In this document: positions 7,519 to 14,556 of the stretch, in pieces | Layout of the letters: every line of letters starts with the position of its first letter | How positions within the stretch are numbered: position 1 is the first letter of the stretch | Source: JANWXD01 sp037446115 | GTDB lineage: Bacteria; Acidobacteriota; Terriglobia; Bryobacterales; Bryobacteraceae | Direction of reading: 5' to 3' | DNA length: 25,873 nt | Assembly: GCA_037446115.1 (NCBI GenBank) | Contig: JBBIJF010000047.1 | Span: forward strand, 1 to 25,873 | The notes under the pieces: model-generated | What the model was told of the DNA's origin: nothing | Database searches by the model: none | Seen by the model: only the letters and a program-made list of their open reading frames with translations | Made by a program: the position numbers and the translations under genes

Positions 7519-8880
7519 ATGCGTGCACGAATCCTGACTGCTGTGTTCCTCACCCTGCCGGCGCTTGGCCAATTACAGCCTCAGAGCGCGCACGTCAACC
7601 TCTACTTCCCTCAGCTGGCCGACGGGGGAACTTTCGAAGCTCAGTGGCAGACCACCTTCACGTTCGTCAATCCTAACCCCTTTTCGGCGTCGGTTGCGCT
7701 TCACCTGTTCGACGACAGCGGCGGGCCGCTGGCCCTGGATTTAGGTTCGGGTCCGTCCAGCCGCCATGAGTTTCTCGTTCCGCCTCAAGGCATCCGCATC
7801 CTGCGGAGTCGGATCGCCTCTTCCACCATCGTCGTGGGATGGGCGGTTGCGCTGGCTACGGCCCCGGTGCAGGCCACCGTCGCGTTCCGCGCCATTAACC
7901 GGGGCGTACCGCGCCAGGAGATCACGGCGGAACCCACGCTGCCCACCTTCCGGTACGTGTCCGCCGCAAACCGCTTCCTCGGCGTAGCCATCGCCAACCC
8001 CTTCGCCAACGCGCCCACCAGCGTAGAGCTCGCAGTCAGCGACCGGGACGGCCGTTTGCTGGCGGGCCCCGCTCAGGTCAGCCTGCCTCCGCTCGGCCAC
8101 CGGGCGTTCAACCTGTGGCAGATGTTTCCGAGCCTTCAAAACCTGGATTTTGATGGGGTGCTAAACGTCAGGGCCTCGGATCCGTCGGTGGACCGTTTCG
8201 TAGCCTGGACGTTGAATGGCGACGCCTCCGGCACCCTTTCCAGCCTTCCGCCCGGACGCTTTATGTGGCCGCAGTCCCACCCGGATCAGATATGGCTGGC
8301 CTACTCGCGGGTGGTAAACGCGGCACTCTCCACCGGGATACTGAGTTCGGTTCCGCGCCTTCGGATCCTGCCCGAGCGCGTCGTCAATGCCTACGCCCGG
8401 GCCGGAAATGAAGTGGGAATCACGCTGGGGCTCGCACAGCTGGTCAGCGACTCGCCGAGCGAACTGGCCTTTGCGCTTGCCCATGAAATCGGCCACATTT
8501 ACCAACAGTCCAACGGCGGGCGGCTGGATTTGTATCCCGGCAACCCCGAGTTCGACGCAGATCTCCGGGGCGTCTTCCTGCTTCTTGGGGCGGGATACGA
8601 CCCCTACGCGGCCGCGGGAACCCTGGCCAAGCTCGCCATGGCGACGGGCCGGGCCGGGCTGGCCGCACAGTTCGAAGATCAGCTTGCTGCCGACGCGCAC
8701 AAGTCTTTCAACACGCGCCTGGAAGTTGTCTTCGACATGCTCACCCTGGCTTGCGCCCAGAGCTCATTGCGCCCGTTCTGCGACGAATACAAGCGAATTG
8801 TCCATCCGAACCTGCCGCCGACGGTGCCTCTGGTCGAACGTCCGGGCGGGGAGCCCGGCGCCAGGTTGATGGGACCGTAG
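7519..8880 (+). CDS. Secreted M48-like zinc metallopeptidase with N-terminal beta-sandwich region
   Basis: The 453-residue protein has a signal peptide (MRARILTAVFLTLPALGQ). Two beta-rich, Ig-like stretches follow at about residues 25-135 and 145-245, with WQTTFTFVNPNPFSASVALHLFD in the first and FLGVAIANPFANAPTSVELAVSD in the second. The C-terminal domain is M48-like: NAYARAGNEVGITLGLAQLV, then HEIGH at His322-Glu323-His326, then EFDAD with the likely third zinc ligand Glu344. This order, N-A-x-A-x-G followed by HExxH and ExDAD, is that of BepA/YfgC-type periplasmic peptidases. The usual TPR tail is absent. GGGAGGA at 7507-7513 supports the start. It may act on envelope proteins with its barrel-encoding neighbour; that is inference. 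Confidence 0.8.
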   Translation: MRARILTAVFLTLPALGQLQPQSAHVNLYFPQLADGGTFEAQWQTTFTFVNPNPFSASVALHLFDDSGGPLALDLGSGPSSRHEFLVPPQGIRILRSRIASSTIVVGWAVALATAPVQATVAFRAINRGVPRQEITAEPTLPTFRYVSAANRFLGVAIANPFANAPTSVELAVSDRDGRLLAGPAQVSLPPLGHRAFNLWQMFPSLQNLDFDGVLNVRASDPSVDRFVAWTLNGDASGTLSSLPPGRFMWPQSHPDQIWLAYSRVVNAALSTGILSSVPRLRILPERVVNAYARAGNEVGITLGLAQLVSDSPSELAFALAHEIGHIYQQSNGGRLDLYPGNPEFDADLRGVFLLLGAGYDPYAAAGTLAKLAMATGRAGLAAQFEDQLAADAHKSFNTRLEVVFDMLTLACAQSSLRPFCDEYKRIVHPNLPPTVPLVERPGGEPGARLMGP

Positions 8881-9040
8881 TTTCGCTACCGCGGGCTGGG
8901 GGACGTCGGCTCGGCGGATGATGGGTTTCTGCCTTCCCTCGGTCTGACCCTGACCGCTGGCCGGCGTGCCCCCGGGTTTCATCTCTATCGCCTTGCTCTC
9001 GGCTTTAGGTAACGAAGGCCCCTCCGGTCGTCGGGCGGAC

Positions 9041-9046
9041 TATGAT
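9041..9046 (+). promoter_or_regulatory. Candidate -10 box giving a leaderless KDPG aldolase mRNA
   Basis: TATGAT ends 9 nt before the ATG at 9056, leaving room for only about 2-3 nt of leader. No Shine-Dalgarno sequence is present. No clear -35 box was found, and the rest of the gap from 8881 holds nothing I can identify. Confidence 0.4.
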
Positions 9047-9055
9047 CAAAATGTC

Positions 9056-9721
9056 ATGACCAAAGAAGCCATCTTGTCCTCCATCCGTGACATCGGCATC
9101 GTCCCGGTGGTGCGGACCTCGAGCGCCGAGACCGCCGTGCGTTCCGTGGAAGCCATCTACCGCGGCGGAATCCGCGCCGCCGAGATCACCATGACCGTGC
9201 CCGGCGCGCTGCGTGCCCTCGAAAGAGTGGCGGACCAGTTCGGCGACCGGATGGTCCTCGGTGCGGGAACGGTTCTGGACCCCGAGACCGCCCGGGCTTC
9301 GATGCTCGCCGGCGCCGAGTTCTTTGTCACTCCCAGCCTGAAGGTCTCCACCATCGAGCTGGTCAAGCGCTATTCCAAAGTCATGATTCCGGGCGCTCTC
9401 ACCCCCACCGAGGTCCTCACCGCGTGGGAAGCGGGCGCCGACATCGTCAAGATCTTCCCCTGTGGCAACGTGGGCGGGCCGAAATACATCAAAGCGCTGA
9501 AGGCCCCCTTTCCGCACATCGAAATGATCCCCACCGGGGGTGTCAATCTCGAGACGGCAGGGGAGTTCCTCAAGGCGGGAGCCTGCGCCGTGGCTGTCGG
9601 CGCCGAGCTTGTGGACGCCAAAAGCGTCTCCGAAGGCCGCTTCGACCTGATCGAGGAGAAGGCGCGCCAGTACCTCGCGGTAATCGCGCGCGCCCGCGCG
9701 GAGATGAAGCCGGCCGCTTGA
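9056..9721 (+). CDS. eda: 2-dehydro-3-deoxyphosphogluconate (KDPG) / 4-hydroxy-2-oxoglutarate aldolase
   Basis: The 221-residue protein is a full-length class I KDPG/KHG aldolase, which cleaves KDPG to pyruvate and glyceraldehyde-3-phosphate in the Entner-Doudoroff and sugar-acid pathways. Visible features are IVPVVRTSS, Glu43 in AAEITMTVPGAL, GAGTVLDPE, FFVTPSLK, IPGALTPTEV, and the Schiff-base Lys132 in DIVKIFPCGNVGGPKYIKAL, then PTGGVNLETAGEFLKAGACAVAVG. The phosphate-binding glycines are intact. The ATG at 9056 matches the family start. It stands alone, converging on the ThyX-like gene with 12 nt between them. It could also serve KDG or galactonate derivatives, given the sugar-uptake genes elsewhere in the window. 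Confidence 0.93.
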   Translation: MTKEAILSSIRDIGIVPVVRTSSAETAVRSVEAIYRGGIRAAEITMTVPGALRALERVADQFGDRMVLGAGTVLDPETARASMLAGAEFFVTPSLKVSTIELVKRYSKVMIPGALTPTEVLTAWEAGADIVKIFPCGNVGGPKYIKALKAPFPHIEMIPTGGVNLETAGEFLKAGACAVAVGAELVDAKSVSEGRFDLIEEKARQYLAVIARARAEMKPAA

Positions 9722-9733
9722 TCCCCCGGAGGG

Positions 9734-11170
9734 CTACCGCTTCAGCGGATCCTCTACCCACGGCGGCGTGGCTTCGATCAACCGGCCGAGCTCGGGCTCC
9801 GCTTCCTCCATCTTCTGCTTCATACGCCAGGCGATGTGGCGGTAACTGAAGTGCCCTTTGACGCCGCTGCGCAGCCGGGCGATATACTCGGCCTCGGCAA
9901 AATCCATCTTCATGAGGAAGCGCATCCTGGCGCCGAACGGCACCAGATAATGGGAACCCGGCGCCGGAAGCGCCTCAGCCGTGGCGAGCGCCTCGCGCAT
10001 CACGGACCCATACCAACTCTCCATTCCCCCCTCCCGGACGAGGGGCGGGACCTCGAAACCGAGGTGCGTCGAAAAGGCCTGGCGAAATTGCTGGCAGCGG
10101 CGGTGTCGGTGTAGGTCCCGGTAGGCCCCGATGTCGGTCACGATATCGAAGGCGTAGAGATTGCCGCGGAAGTTGCGGAGCAACTCGTCACGGCGCCCCC
10201 GGGAACGCACCGCCAGATCCAGCACCTCCGCGCGCCGCGCCGCGCTCCAGGAACGGGCGATTTCGTAGAGCTCCCGGAACGGGCGGTCCGTGACCGGATA
10301 CAGCAGTGTCGCCACGATGTCCGCCGGCGTGTCCTGCGGGCGCACGAGGTCCACCTCCTCGAGCGGGAGGCTCGCCGGCGGAGGGAGATTCTGCTCGGCC
10401 CACAGGCGCAGCTCGCTGCGCGTCCGGCTCAGATAACAGTCCGCCTCCACGTGGCGTGCCAGCGTGGGCGCCAGCGGCTCCGGTGCTGCTCCTCCGTCCC
10501 AGACGCAGTCCGGGGGCTCGGCGCAGGCCCGGGTCATTTCTTCGCCCACGCGACGTACCTCGGCGTACTCGGAGGCTTTCAGCCGCCGGATCTGTTTTTC
10601 CAGCGTCCGTATGCTCGTGATCTGCCCCACGTTGGTGGGCACCCCCAAAAACAGCAGGTAGCGCGCCACGTCGAACGCCCGGGCCGAAAGATTGCGCTCG
10701 TACGCCTCGGGCTTCATCTCAGCCGGACGCGGAAGCTGCTTCCGCAAGTGAGCCAGCGCGCGGGCGTGCAACTCCGTGTAGGCGGCCAGCAGGCGCTGCG
10801 CCGCGTCCCCGTAGCGGGCGGCCTGCTCTGCGGTGAACTCCGGAGGCGTGATGAAGCCCGTCTGCGAAAAGTCCTGGTATCGCGACGACTTCGCCTGCCC
10901 GTCCCACAGCGGCTCGTCCTCGACCTCGATCGCCGCCAGCTCCGAGATGCCCTCGAAGCACAGCACCAGGTGTCCCAGATCCGCGATGGAAGCGTGCCCG
11001 TATTGAAAATAGTAGTGTTCCAGAAACCGCTCGGAATCGTGCGAGCGCACCCACTCAAGCGACTGCCGGATCGAATCCGCCGAGCGACTGTAGCGCGCCA
11101 GCGCGTAGGCGCATTTTTCGGGCGGCAGCGGACCCACGGACACAACGCGCCGGCGAGGTTCCTCTAGCAT
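9734..11170 (-). CDS. Tandem ThyX-like (FAD-dependent thymidylate synthase family) protein
   Basis: The 478-residue protein is about twice the usual ThyX length and looks like two ThyX-type domains. The first (about 20-215) contains QYGHASIADLGHLVLCFEGISELAAIEVEDEP, KSSRYQDFS, then ARAFDVARYLLFLGVPTN and EVRRVGEEM. The second (about 285-460) contains HRHRRCQQFRQAFSTHLGFEVPP, with Arg355-His356-Arg357, then YLVPFGARMRFLMKMDFAEAEYIARLR. Canonical ThyX needs RHR-x(7)-S; here RHR occurs only in the second domain and the expected serine position is Ala, with Ser two residues later. The first domain keeps SSRY but lacks RHR. Head-to-head placement with dut fits a role in dUMP-to-dTMP conversion, but the altered motif leaves activity open. 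The ATG at 11170 lies 21 nt from the dut start. Confidence 0.75.
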   Translation of the reverse strand: MLEEPRRRVVSVGPLPPEKCAYALARYSRSADSIRQSLEWVRSHDSERFLEHYYFQYGHASIADLGHLVLCFEGISELAAIEVEDEPLWDGQAKSSRYQDFSQTGFITPPEFTAEQAARYGDAAQRLLAAYTELHARALAHLRKQLPRPAEMKPEAYERNLSARAFDVARYLLFLGVPTNVGQITSIRTLEKQIRRLKASEYAEVRRVGEEMTRACAEPPDCVWDGGAAPEPLAPTLARHVEADCYLSRTRSELRLWAEQNLPPPASLPLEEVDLVRPQDTPADIVATLLYPVTDRPFRELYEIARSWSAARRAEVLDLAVRSRGRRDELLRNFRGNLYAFDIVTDIGAYRDLHRHRRCQQFRQAFSTHLGFEVPPLVREGGMESWYGSVMREALATAEALPAPGSHYLVPFGARMRFLMKMDFAEAEYIARLRSGVKGHFSYRHIAWRMKQKMEEAEPELGRLIEATPPWVEDPLKR

Positions 11171-11191
11171 TGTTCGCTATGATACTAATCC
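11171..11191. promoter_or_regulatory. Mirror-symmetric bidirectional leaderless promoter, thyX-like / dut
   Basis: The whole interval between the two divergent start codons is 21 bp. On the plus strand TATGAT occupies 11178-11183, 8 nt before the dut ATG. On the minus strand TATCAT occupies 11184-11179, 8 nt before the ThyX-like ATG. The -10 boxes overlap by five bases and are placed symmetrically. Neither side has space for a Shine-Dalgarno sequence, so both mRNAs would be essentially leaderless. Any -35 element would lie inside the opposite gene's coding sequence. Confidence 0.55.
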
Positions 11192-11623
11192 ATGCGCGTT
11201 CGAATCCGCCGGCTCCACCCCGATGCTGCGATGCCCGCCTATGCCCACGGCCCTGATGCCGACGCGGGCATGGATCTGTGCGCCGTTGAGGATGTCGAGC
11301 TCCAGCCGCACGTGCCCGCTTTAGTGCCCACCGGGTTGGCCATCGAGCTCCCGCCGGGATTTGAGGCCCAGATCCGCCCCCGCAGCGGCATGGCTCTTAA
11401 CCATGCCGTCATTCTCCCCAACAGCCCCGGCACCATTGACCCCGGTTACCGCGGCGAAATTCGCGTGATTCTCCTCAACCTCGGTCGCGAGCCCTACCAC
11501 GTCCGCAAGGGCGAGCGCATCGCCCAGCTCGTCGTGGCGCGCTACGAGAGCGTCGAGTGGGTGGAGGGCGAACTGGGGGAAAGCGCGCGCGGGGCCGCCG
11601 GCTTCGGTTCCTCCGGCCGCTAG
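11192..11623 (+). CDS. dut: Deoxyuridine 5'-triphosphate nucleotidohydrolase (dUTPase)
   Basis: The 143-residue protein is a trimeric-type dUTPase, hydrolysing dUTP to dUMP and pyrophosphate. This keeps uracil out of DNA and supplies the substrate for thymidylate synthase. All five motifs are visible: DAGMDLCA (I), IRPRSGMAL (II), NSPGTIDPGYRGEIRV (III), GERIAQLVV (IV) and the C-terminal arm GAAGFGSSGR (V). The length is standard and the protein cytoplasmic. The ATG at 11192 sits 8 nt after a TATGAT box and has no ribosome site, so the message is probably leaderless. It shares its promoter region with the divergent ThyX-like gene, the next enzyme in the pathway if that protein is active. Confidence 0.96.
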   Translation: MRVRIRRLHPDAAMPAYAHGPDADAGMDLCAVEDVELQPHVPALVPTGLAIELPPGFEAQIRPRSGMALNHAVILPNSPGTIDPGYRGEIRVILLNLGREPYHVRKGERIAQLVVARYESVEWVEGELGESARGAAGFGSSGR

Positions 11624-11755
11624 GCTATCCAAGCGGTTCTCTTGCCTATCGGAACGGATAGATCCCGCCGCAGGCCGCTCGCCCTCAACTACCGCATATA
11701 GCGAGACTTGCAAAAGGGTCGCTGAATTGCCCCTCAGTGCGCGAGGAGGTTGTTG

Positions 11756-12178
11756 ATGAAGCATCTCGTTTTTGCGACCGTACTGGGAATTGCGGCGCTG
11801 GCGGCACCGCTTGCCCGCTCGCAAACGACCACGATCATGGGCGCAAAGATCCCCTTTTCGTTCGTCGTGGGCGAGCACCGCCTTCCGCCTGGGGACTACC
11901 AGGTAACCCTGGATTCCGCCTTGGGCACGCTGAAACTGCTCTCCAGGCAGAGCGGTGAGGAGGCCATGGCCCTGTCCACGGCCCGGGAGACCCGAAGCCG
12001 TGAGGAACACAGCGGCAAACTCACCTTTCACCGCTACGGAGAGGACCACTTTCTCCGGGCGATCTGGTTTCCCGGCCGCACGGAGGGACGGGTTCTCGGT
12101 CGTTCCAAAGCCGAACAGGAACTCGCCCGGCGGCTCGGACCGGCAGAAAAGGTTGACATCACTCCGCGGGTCCGTTAA
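11756..12178 (+). CDS. Small secreted protein of unknown function (acidobacterial type)
   Basis: The 140-residue protein has a clear signal peptide (MKHLVFATVLGIAALAAPLARSQ, cleavage near ARSQ). The mature part begins IMGAKIPFSFVVGEHRLPPGDYQV, which resembles a family of small exported proteins common in Acidobacteriota; I know of no assigned function. The remainder looks like a small beta-sandwich (KLTFHRYGEDHFLRAIWFPG) with a charged helix near the end. GAGGAGGT at 11743-11750 lies 5 nt before the ATG at 11756. Two in-frame TTG codons just upstream are less likely starts. It is followed by a good terminator, so it is probably monocistronic. The 132 bp upstream holds no promoter I would name. 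Confidence 0.8.
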   Translation: MKHLVFATVLGIAALAAPLARSQTTTIMGAKIPFSFVVGEHRLPPGDYQVTLDSALGTLKLLSRQSGEEAMALSTARETRSREEHSGKLTFHRYGEDHFLRAIWFPGRTEGRVLGRSKAEQELARRLGPAEKVDITPRVR

Positions 12179-12203
12179 CAGAAAGTCAATTCTCGTGTCA
12201 CTC

Positions 12204-12240
12204 GGCCGCCCGGAAGCCGGACAACCCGGGCGGCCTCTCT
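12204..12240 (+). terminator. Rho-independent-like terminator
   Basis: GGCCGCCCGG at 12204-12213 pairs perfectly with CCGGGCGGCC at 12226-12235 around a 12-nt loop and is followed by TCTCTTGT. The 10-bp GC stem is strong, but the T-tract is interrupted. It separates the small secreted protein gene from the WYL regulator. Confidence 0.7.
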
Positions 12241-12275
12241 TGTAAGTCGCCGGCAGGAATGAGGCCGTGTTATCG

Positions 12276-12281
12276 TTATAA
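12276..12281 (+). promoter_or_regulatory. Candidate -10 box for the WYL regulator
   Basis: TTATAA ends 7 nt before the ATG at 12289, again implying a leaderless transcript. There is no Shine-Dalgarno sequence in between and no clear -35 box. Confidence 0.4.
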
Positions 12282-12288
12282 GAGCCTC

Positions 12289-13335
12289 ATGGGTCAGATC
12301 GAGCGCATTTACAAGATCGATCGTCTTCTCCGACGCCGTAAGCCGCCCTCCCGCCAGGAATTGCTCGATGCGCTGGAAGTCTCGCCTGCGACTCTCAAGC
12401 GGGATTTGGAGTTCATGCGCAGCCGCTTACACGCCCCCATTGAATGGGACCGCAAGGCGGGCGGCTACCGCTACGGGAGCCCCTCACCGGAGGCTCCGGA
12501 GTATTGCCTGCCCGGCCTGTGGTTTACCGCAGCAGAGCTGAGCGCTCTTTTGCTGATGCATGAAATCCTGGAACAACTTCACGCCGGACTGCTGCGGGAG
12601 CATCTGGCGCCGTTGCGGAAGCGTGTGGAGGAGTTATTGCAACAAATGCCCGCCCCGGCCGAAGAAGTACGCCGGCGTTTCCGGATTCTTCACGCCGGCA
12701 TCCGCCCGGTGGAGCCTGAGTGGTTTCAGCTGGTCGGTCATGCCACGCTCGGACGGCGCAAACTGTGGCTGGATTACTTCAGCCGCTCCCGCGGCGCCGC
12801 CACGGAGCGCGTGGTGTCTCCCCAGCGACTCATCTCGTACCGGTCAAACTGGTACCTGCAGGCATGGTGTCACGACCGGAAAGCGCTCCGCAGTTTCGCG
12901 CTGGATTCCATCCGGCGGGCCAGGATCCTGGCCGAGCGGGCGCTGGAGGTGGCCGAGGACGAACTCAATGCCAGCCTCGGCGTCGCTTATGGCATCTTTG
13001 CGGGGCCTGCCACAGAGCGGGCTTTACTGCAGTTCAGCCCGGAGGCCGCCCGGTGGGTGAGCCGCGAAGTGTGGCATCCCGACCAGCGCCAGAGCCTGCT
13101 GCCGGACGGCACGCTCCTGCTCGAAGTCCCGTACTCCAAGGATCGTGAAATCCTCATGGATATCCTGCGCCACGGCCCCGACGTGGAGGTGCTGGCGCCG
13201 GACTCCCTGCGCCATGCCGTTGCTAGGGCCCTGGCGCGTGCCGCAACGCTGTACCGCGCCCCGCGCCGCATGCCCGCCCGCGCCCTCGCCGCGGGTGTCC
13301 GGGCAGGTCGCACGGTTGGCACCAGATCGGATTAG
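12289..13335 (+). CDS. WYL-domain transcriptional regulator
   Basis: The 348-residue protein has an N-terminal helix-turn-helix at about residues 4-48 (IDRLLRRRKPPSRQELLDAL, then SPATLKRDLEFMRS) with a GGYRY wing. The WYL domain at about 140-215 contains VSPQRL and NWYLQAW (Trp188-Tyr189-Leu190), then LRSFALDSIRRARI. A C-terminal WCX-like region ends with basic, low-complexity sequence. WYL regulators sense ligands, in studied cases often nucleic-acid or nucleotide-like, and control DNA-damage, defence or metabolic genes. I chose the ATG at 12289 because MGQIERIYKIDRLL is the typical family start and a -10 box sits just upstream; an ATG at 12259 would add 10 atypical residues. Its last four bases overlap the end of the convergent oxidoreductase gene. 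Its targets cannot be read from the sequence. Confidence 0.88.
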   Translation: MGQIERIYKIDRLLRRRKPPSRQELLDALEVSPATLKRDLEFMRSRLHAPIEWDRKAGGYRYGSPSPEAPEYCLPGLWFTAAELSALLLMHEILEQLHAGLLREHLAPLRKRVEELLQQMPAPAEEVRRRFRILHAGIRPVEPEWFQLVGHATLGRRKLWLDYFSRSRGAATERVVSPQRLISYRSNWYLQAWCHDRKALRSFALDSIRRARILAERALEVAEDELNASLGVAYGIFAGPATERALLQFSPEAARWVSREVWHPDQRQSLLPDGTLLLEVPYSKDREILMDILRHGPDVEVLAPDSLRHAVARALARAATLYRAPRRMPARALAAGVRAGRTVGTRSD

Positions 13336-14528
13336 AGAAGCGCCAGGCGCTGGCTGTCAAAGCGTACGCGACGCCCGAGCCGCAACGCTTCGGCCGCCAT
13401 AATCCCCGCCACAGCGTGCGAAAAGCCCGCTTGCGCATCCGCCCGCGGCTTCTGGCGGCTGCGGACGCATTCGAGGAAATTGTGCAGGTGCGAGTTGGCC
13501 GGCTCGGGCTGGATTTTCGTCTCCCCCGGAATCCGGTCCGGCGCGGAGCTGCCTTCCCCGGAAAGCACCCACCTCTCGCAGTCCAGCGTGCCCCGGGTCC
13601 CGAACCACATGGTCCGGTTCCCGGCGGAATTCGTCAGGCTCATCTCGAAGAGCACCACGAATTCGCTCGGATAGTCCAGCAGCGTGTAGAACACGTCGCT
13701 CGTCGTACGGCCGTCCTTCCACAGATACACGCCTCCGTTGCTCACCGCCCCGGCCGGATAGGGGTCTCCGAGAAACCACGGCACCAGATCAATGAAATGG
13801 CTCATCCACAGCCCCGGGATGCCGTTGGTGGTCAGCGGGGCATGAAGCTGCCACTCGCGCAGCAGGCTCGGATCGAACGGCCGTTCGATGCGGCCCATCT
13901 GAAACATCTTCCAGTCCACATCCGCCGGATCGATACTCTCCGGCGGTCGCTTCCAGCGCGGCTGATGGAAATTCACGCAGAACTCCACGCGTGTGACCTT
14001 GCCCAGAGCGCCCTCCCGGACCAGTTTTGCCGCCGCCATGAACCGCCCGTCGCTGCGCCGCTGCGTCCCCACCGCAACCACCTGCGAGCTTTTCACCGCA
14101 GCCAAGTACGCCGCCTTACCGTCTTCAAACGTGGTGGCAAACGGCTTCTCCACAAAAGCGTCCTTGCCGGACTCGAGGGCCGCCTTCAGGATGATCGGGT
14201 GGCTGAAATCCGGCGTCGCGATGATGACCGCGTCCACCTCCTTCCACGACAGCAGCTCGCGGTAATCGGTCGTGGTCCGCGGCCTGGCGCCGAAGGACTT
14301 CTCGACGAAGGCTGCGGCACGTTCCCGGTTGGGTCGGTAGACGTCGCAGACGGCCGTGACCGTCACATTGAGATCCTTCAGCCGCACCAGCTCCCGCAAG
14401 TGGTCCGTGCCCCGGCCTCCCGTGCCGATCACGCCGATCTGGATGCGGTCGTTGGGCCCGGCGGCGCGAGCCAGCACCCCCGCCGACACCGCCAGCACAC
14501 TTCTCCTGCTCAATAGATTGTCCGCCAT
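13332..14528 (-). CDS. Gfo/Idh/MocA family oxidoreductase with Tat-like leader
   Basis: The 398-residue protein has an N-terminal Rossmann fold, IGVIGTGGRG at about residues 31-40, and the family's EKP motif at 127-129 (FVEKPFATT). AVCDVYRPNRERA and VIIATPDFSHP lie between. The C-terminal Gfo/Idh alpha/beta domain follows. Members oxidise or epimerise sugars and cyclitols with bound NAD(P). The start, SRRSVLAVSAGVLARAAG, looks like a twin-arginine leader, as is frequent in acidobacterial and planctomycete homologues, so periplasmic action is likely. It begins 28 nt after the TonB receptor's stop on the same strand, suggesting an operon for a sugar-like substrate. The substrate is unknown. Confidence 0.88.
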   Translation of the reverse strand: MADNLLSRRSVLAVSAGVLARAAGPNDRIQIGVIGTGGRGTDHLRELVRLKDLNVTVTAVCDVYRPNRERAAAFVEKSFGARPRTTTDYRELLSWKEVDAVIIATPDFSHPIILKAALESGKDAFVEKPFATTFEDGKAAYLAAVKSSQVVAVGTQRRSDGRFMAAAKLVREGALGKVTRVEFCVNFHQPRWKRPPESIDPADVDWKMFQMGRIERPFDPSLLREWQLHAPLTTNGIPGLWMSHFIDLVPWFLGDPYPAGAVSNGGVYLWKDGRTTSDVFYTLLDYPSEFVVLFEMSLTNSAGNRTMWFGTRGTLDCERWVLSGEGSSAPDRIPGETKIQPEPANSHLHNFLECVRSRQKPRADAQAGFSHAVAGIMAAEALRLGRRVRFDSQRLALL

Positions 14529-14556
14529 TGCGTTCCGTATGTTCTCGCGTTTCGCC

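Noticed and set aside
11646..11661. CTATC-6nt-GATAG inverted repeat after dut
   Set aside because: A five-base stem with a six-base loop and no T-run is too weak to call a terminator or operator.
13416..14516. Plus-strand open frame of about 366 codons
   Set aside because: It is antisense to the Gfo/Idh/MocA gene, which has its Rossmann and EKP motifs in the correct order.
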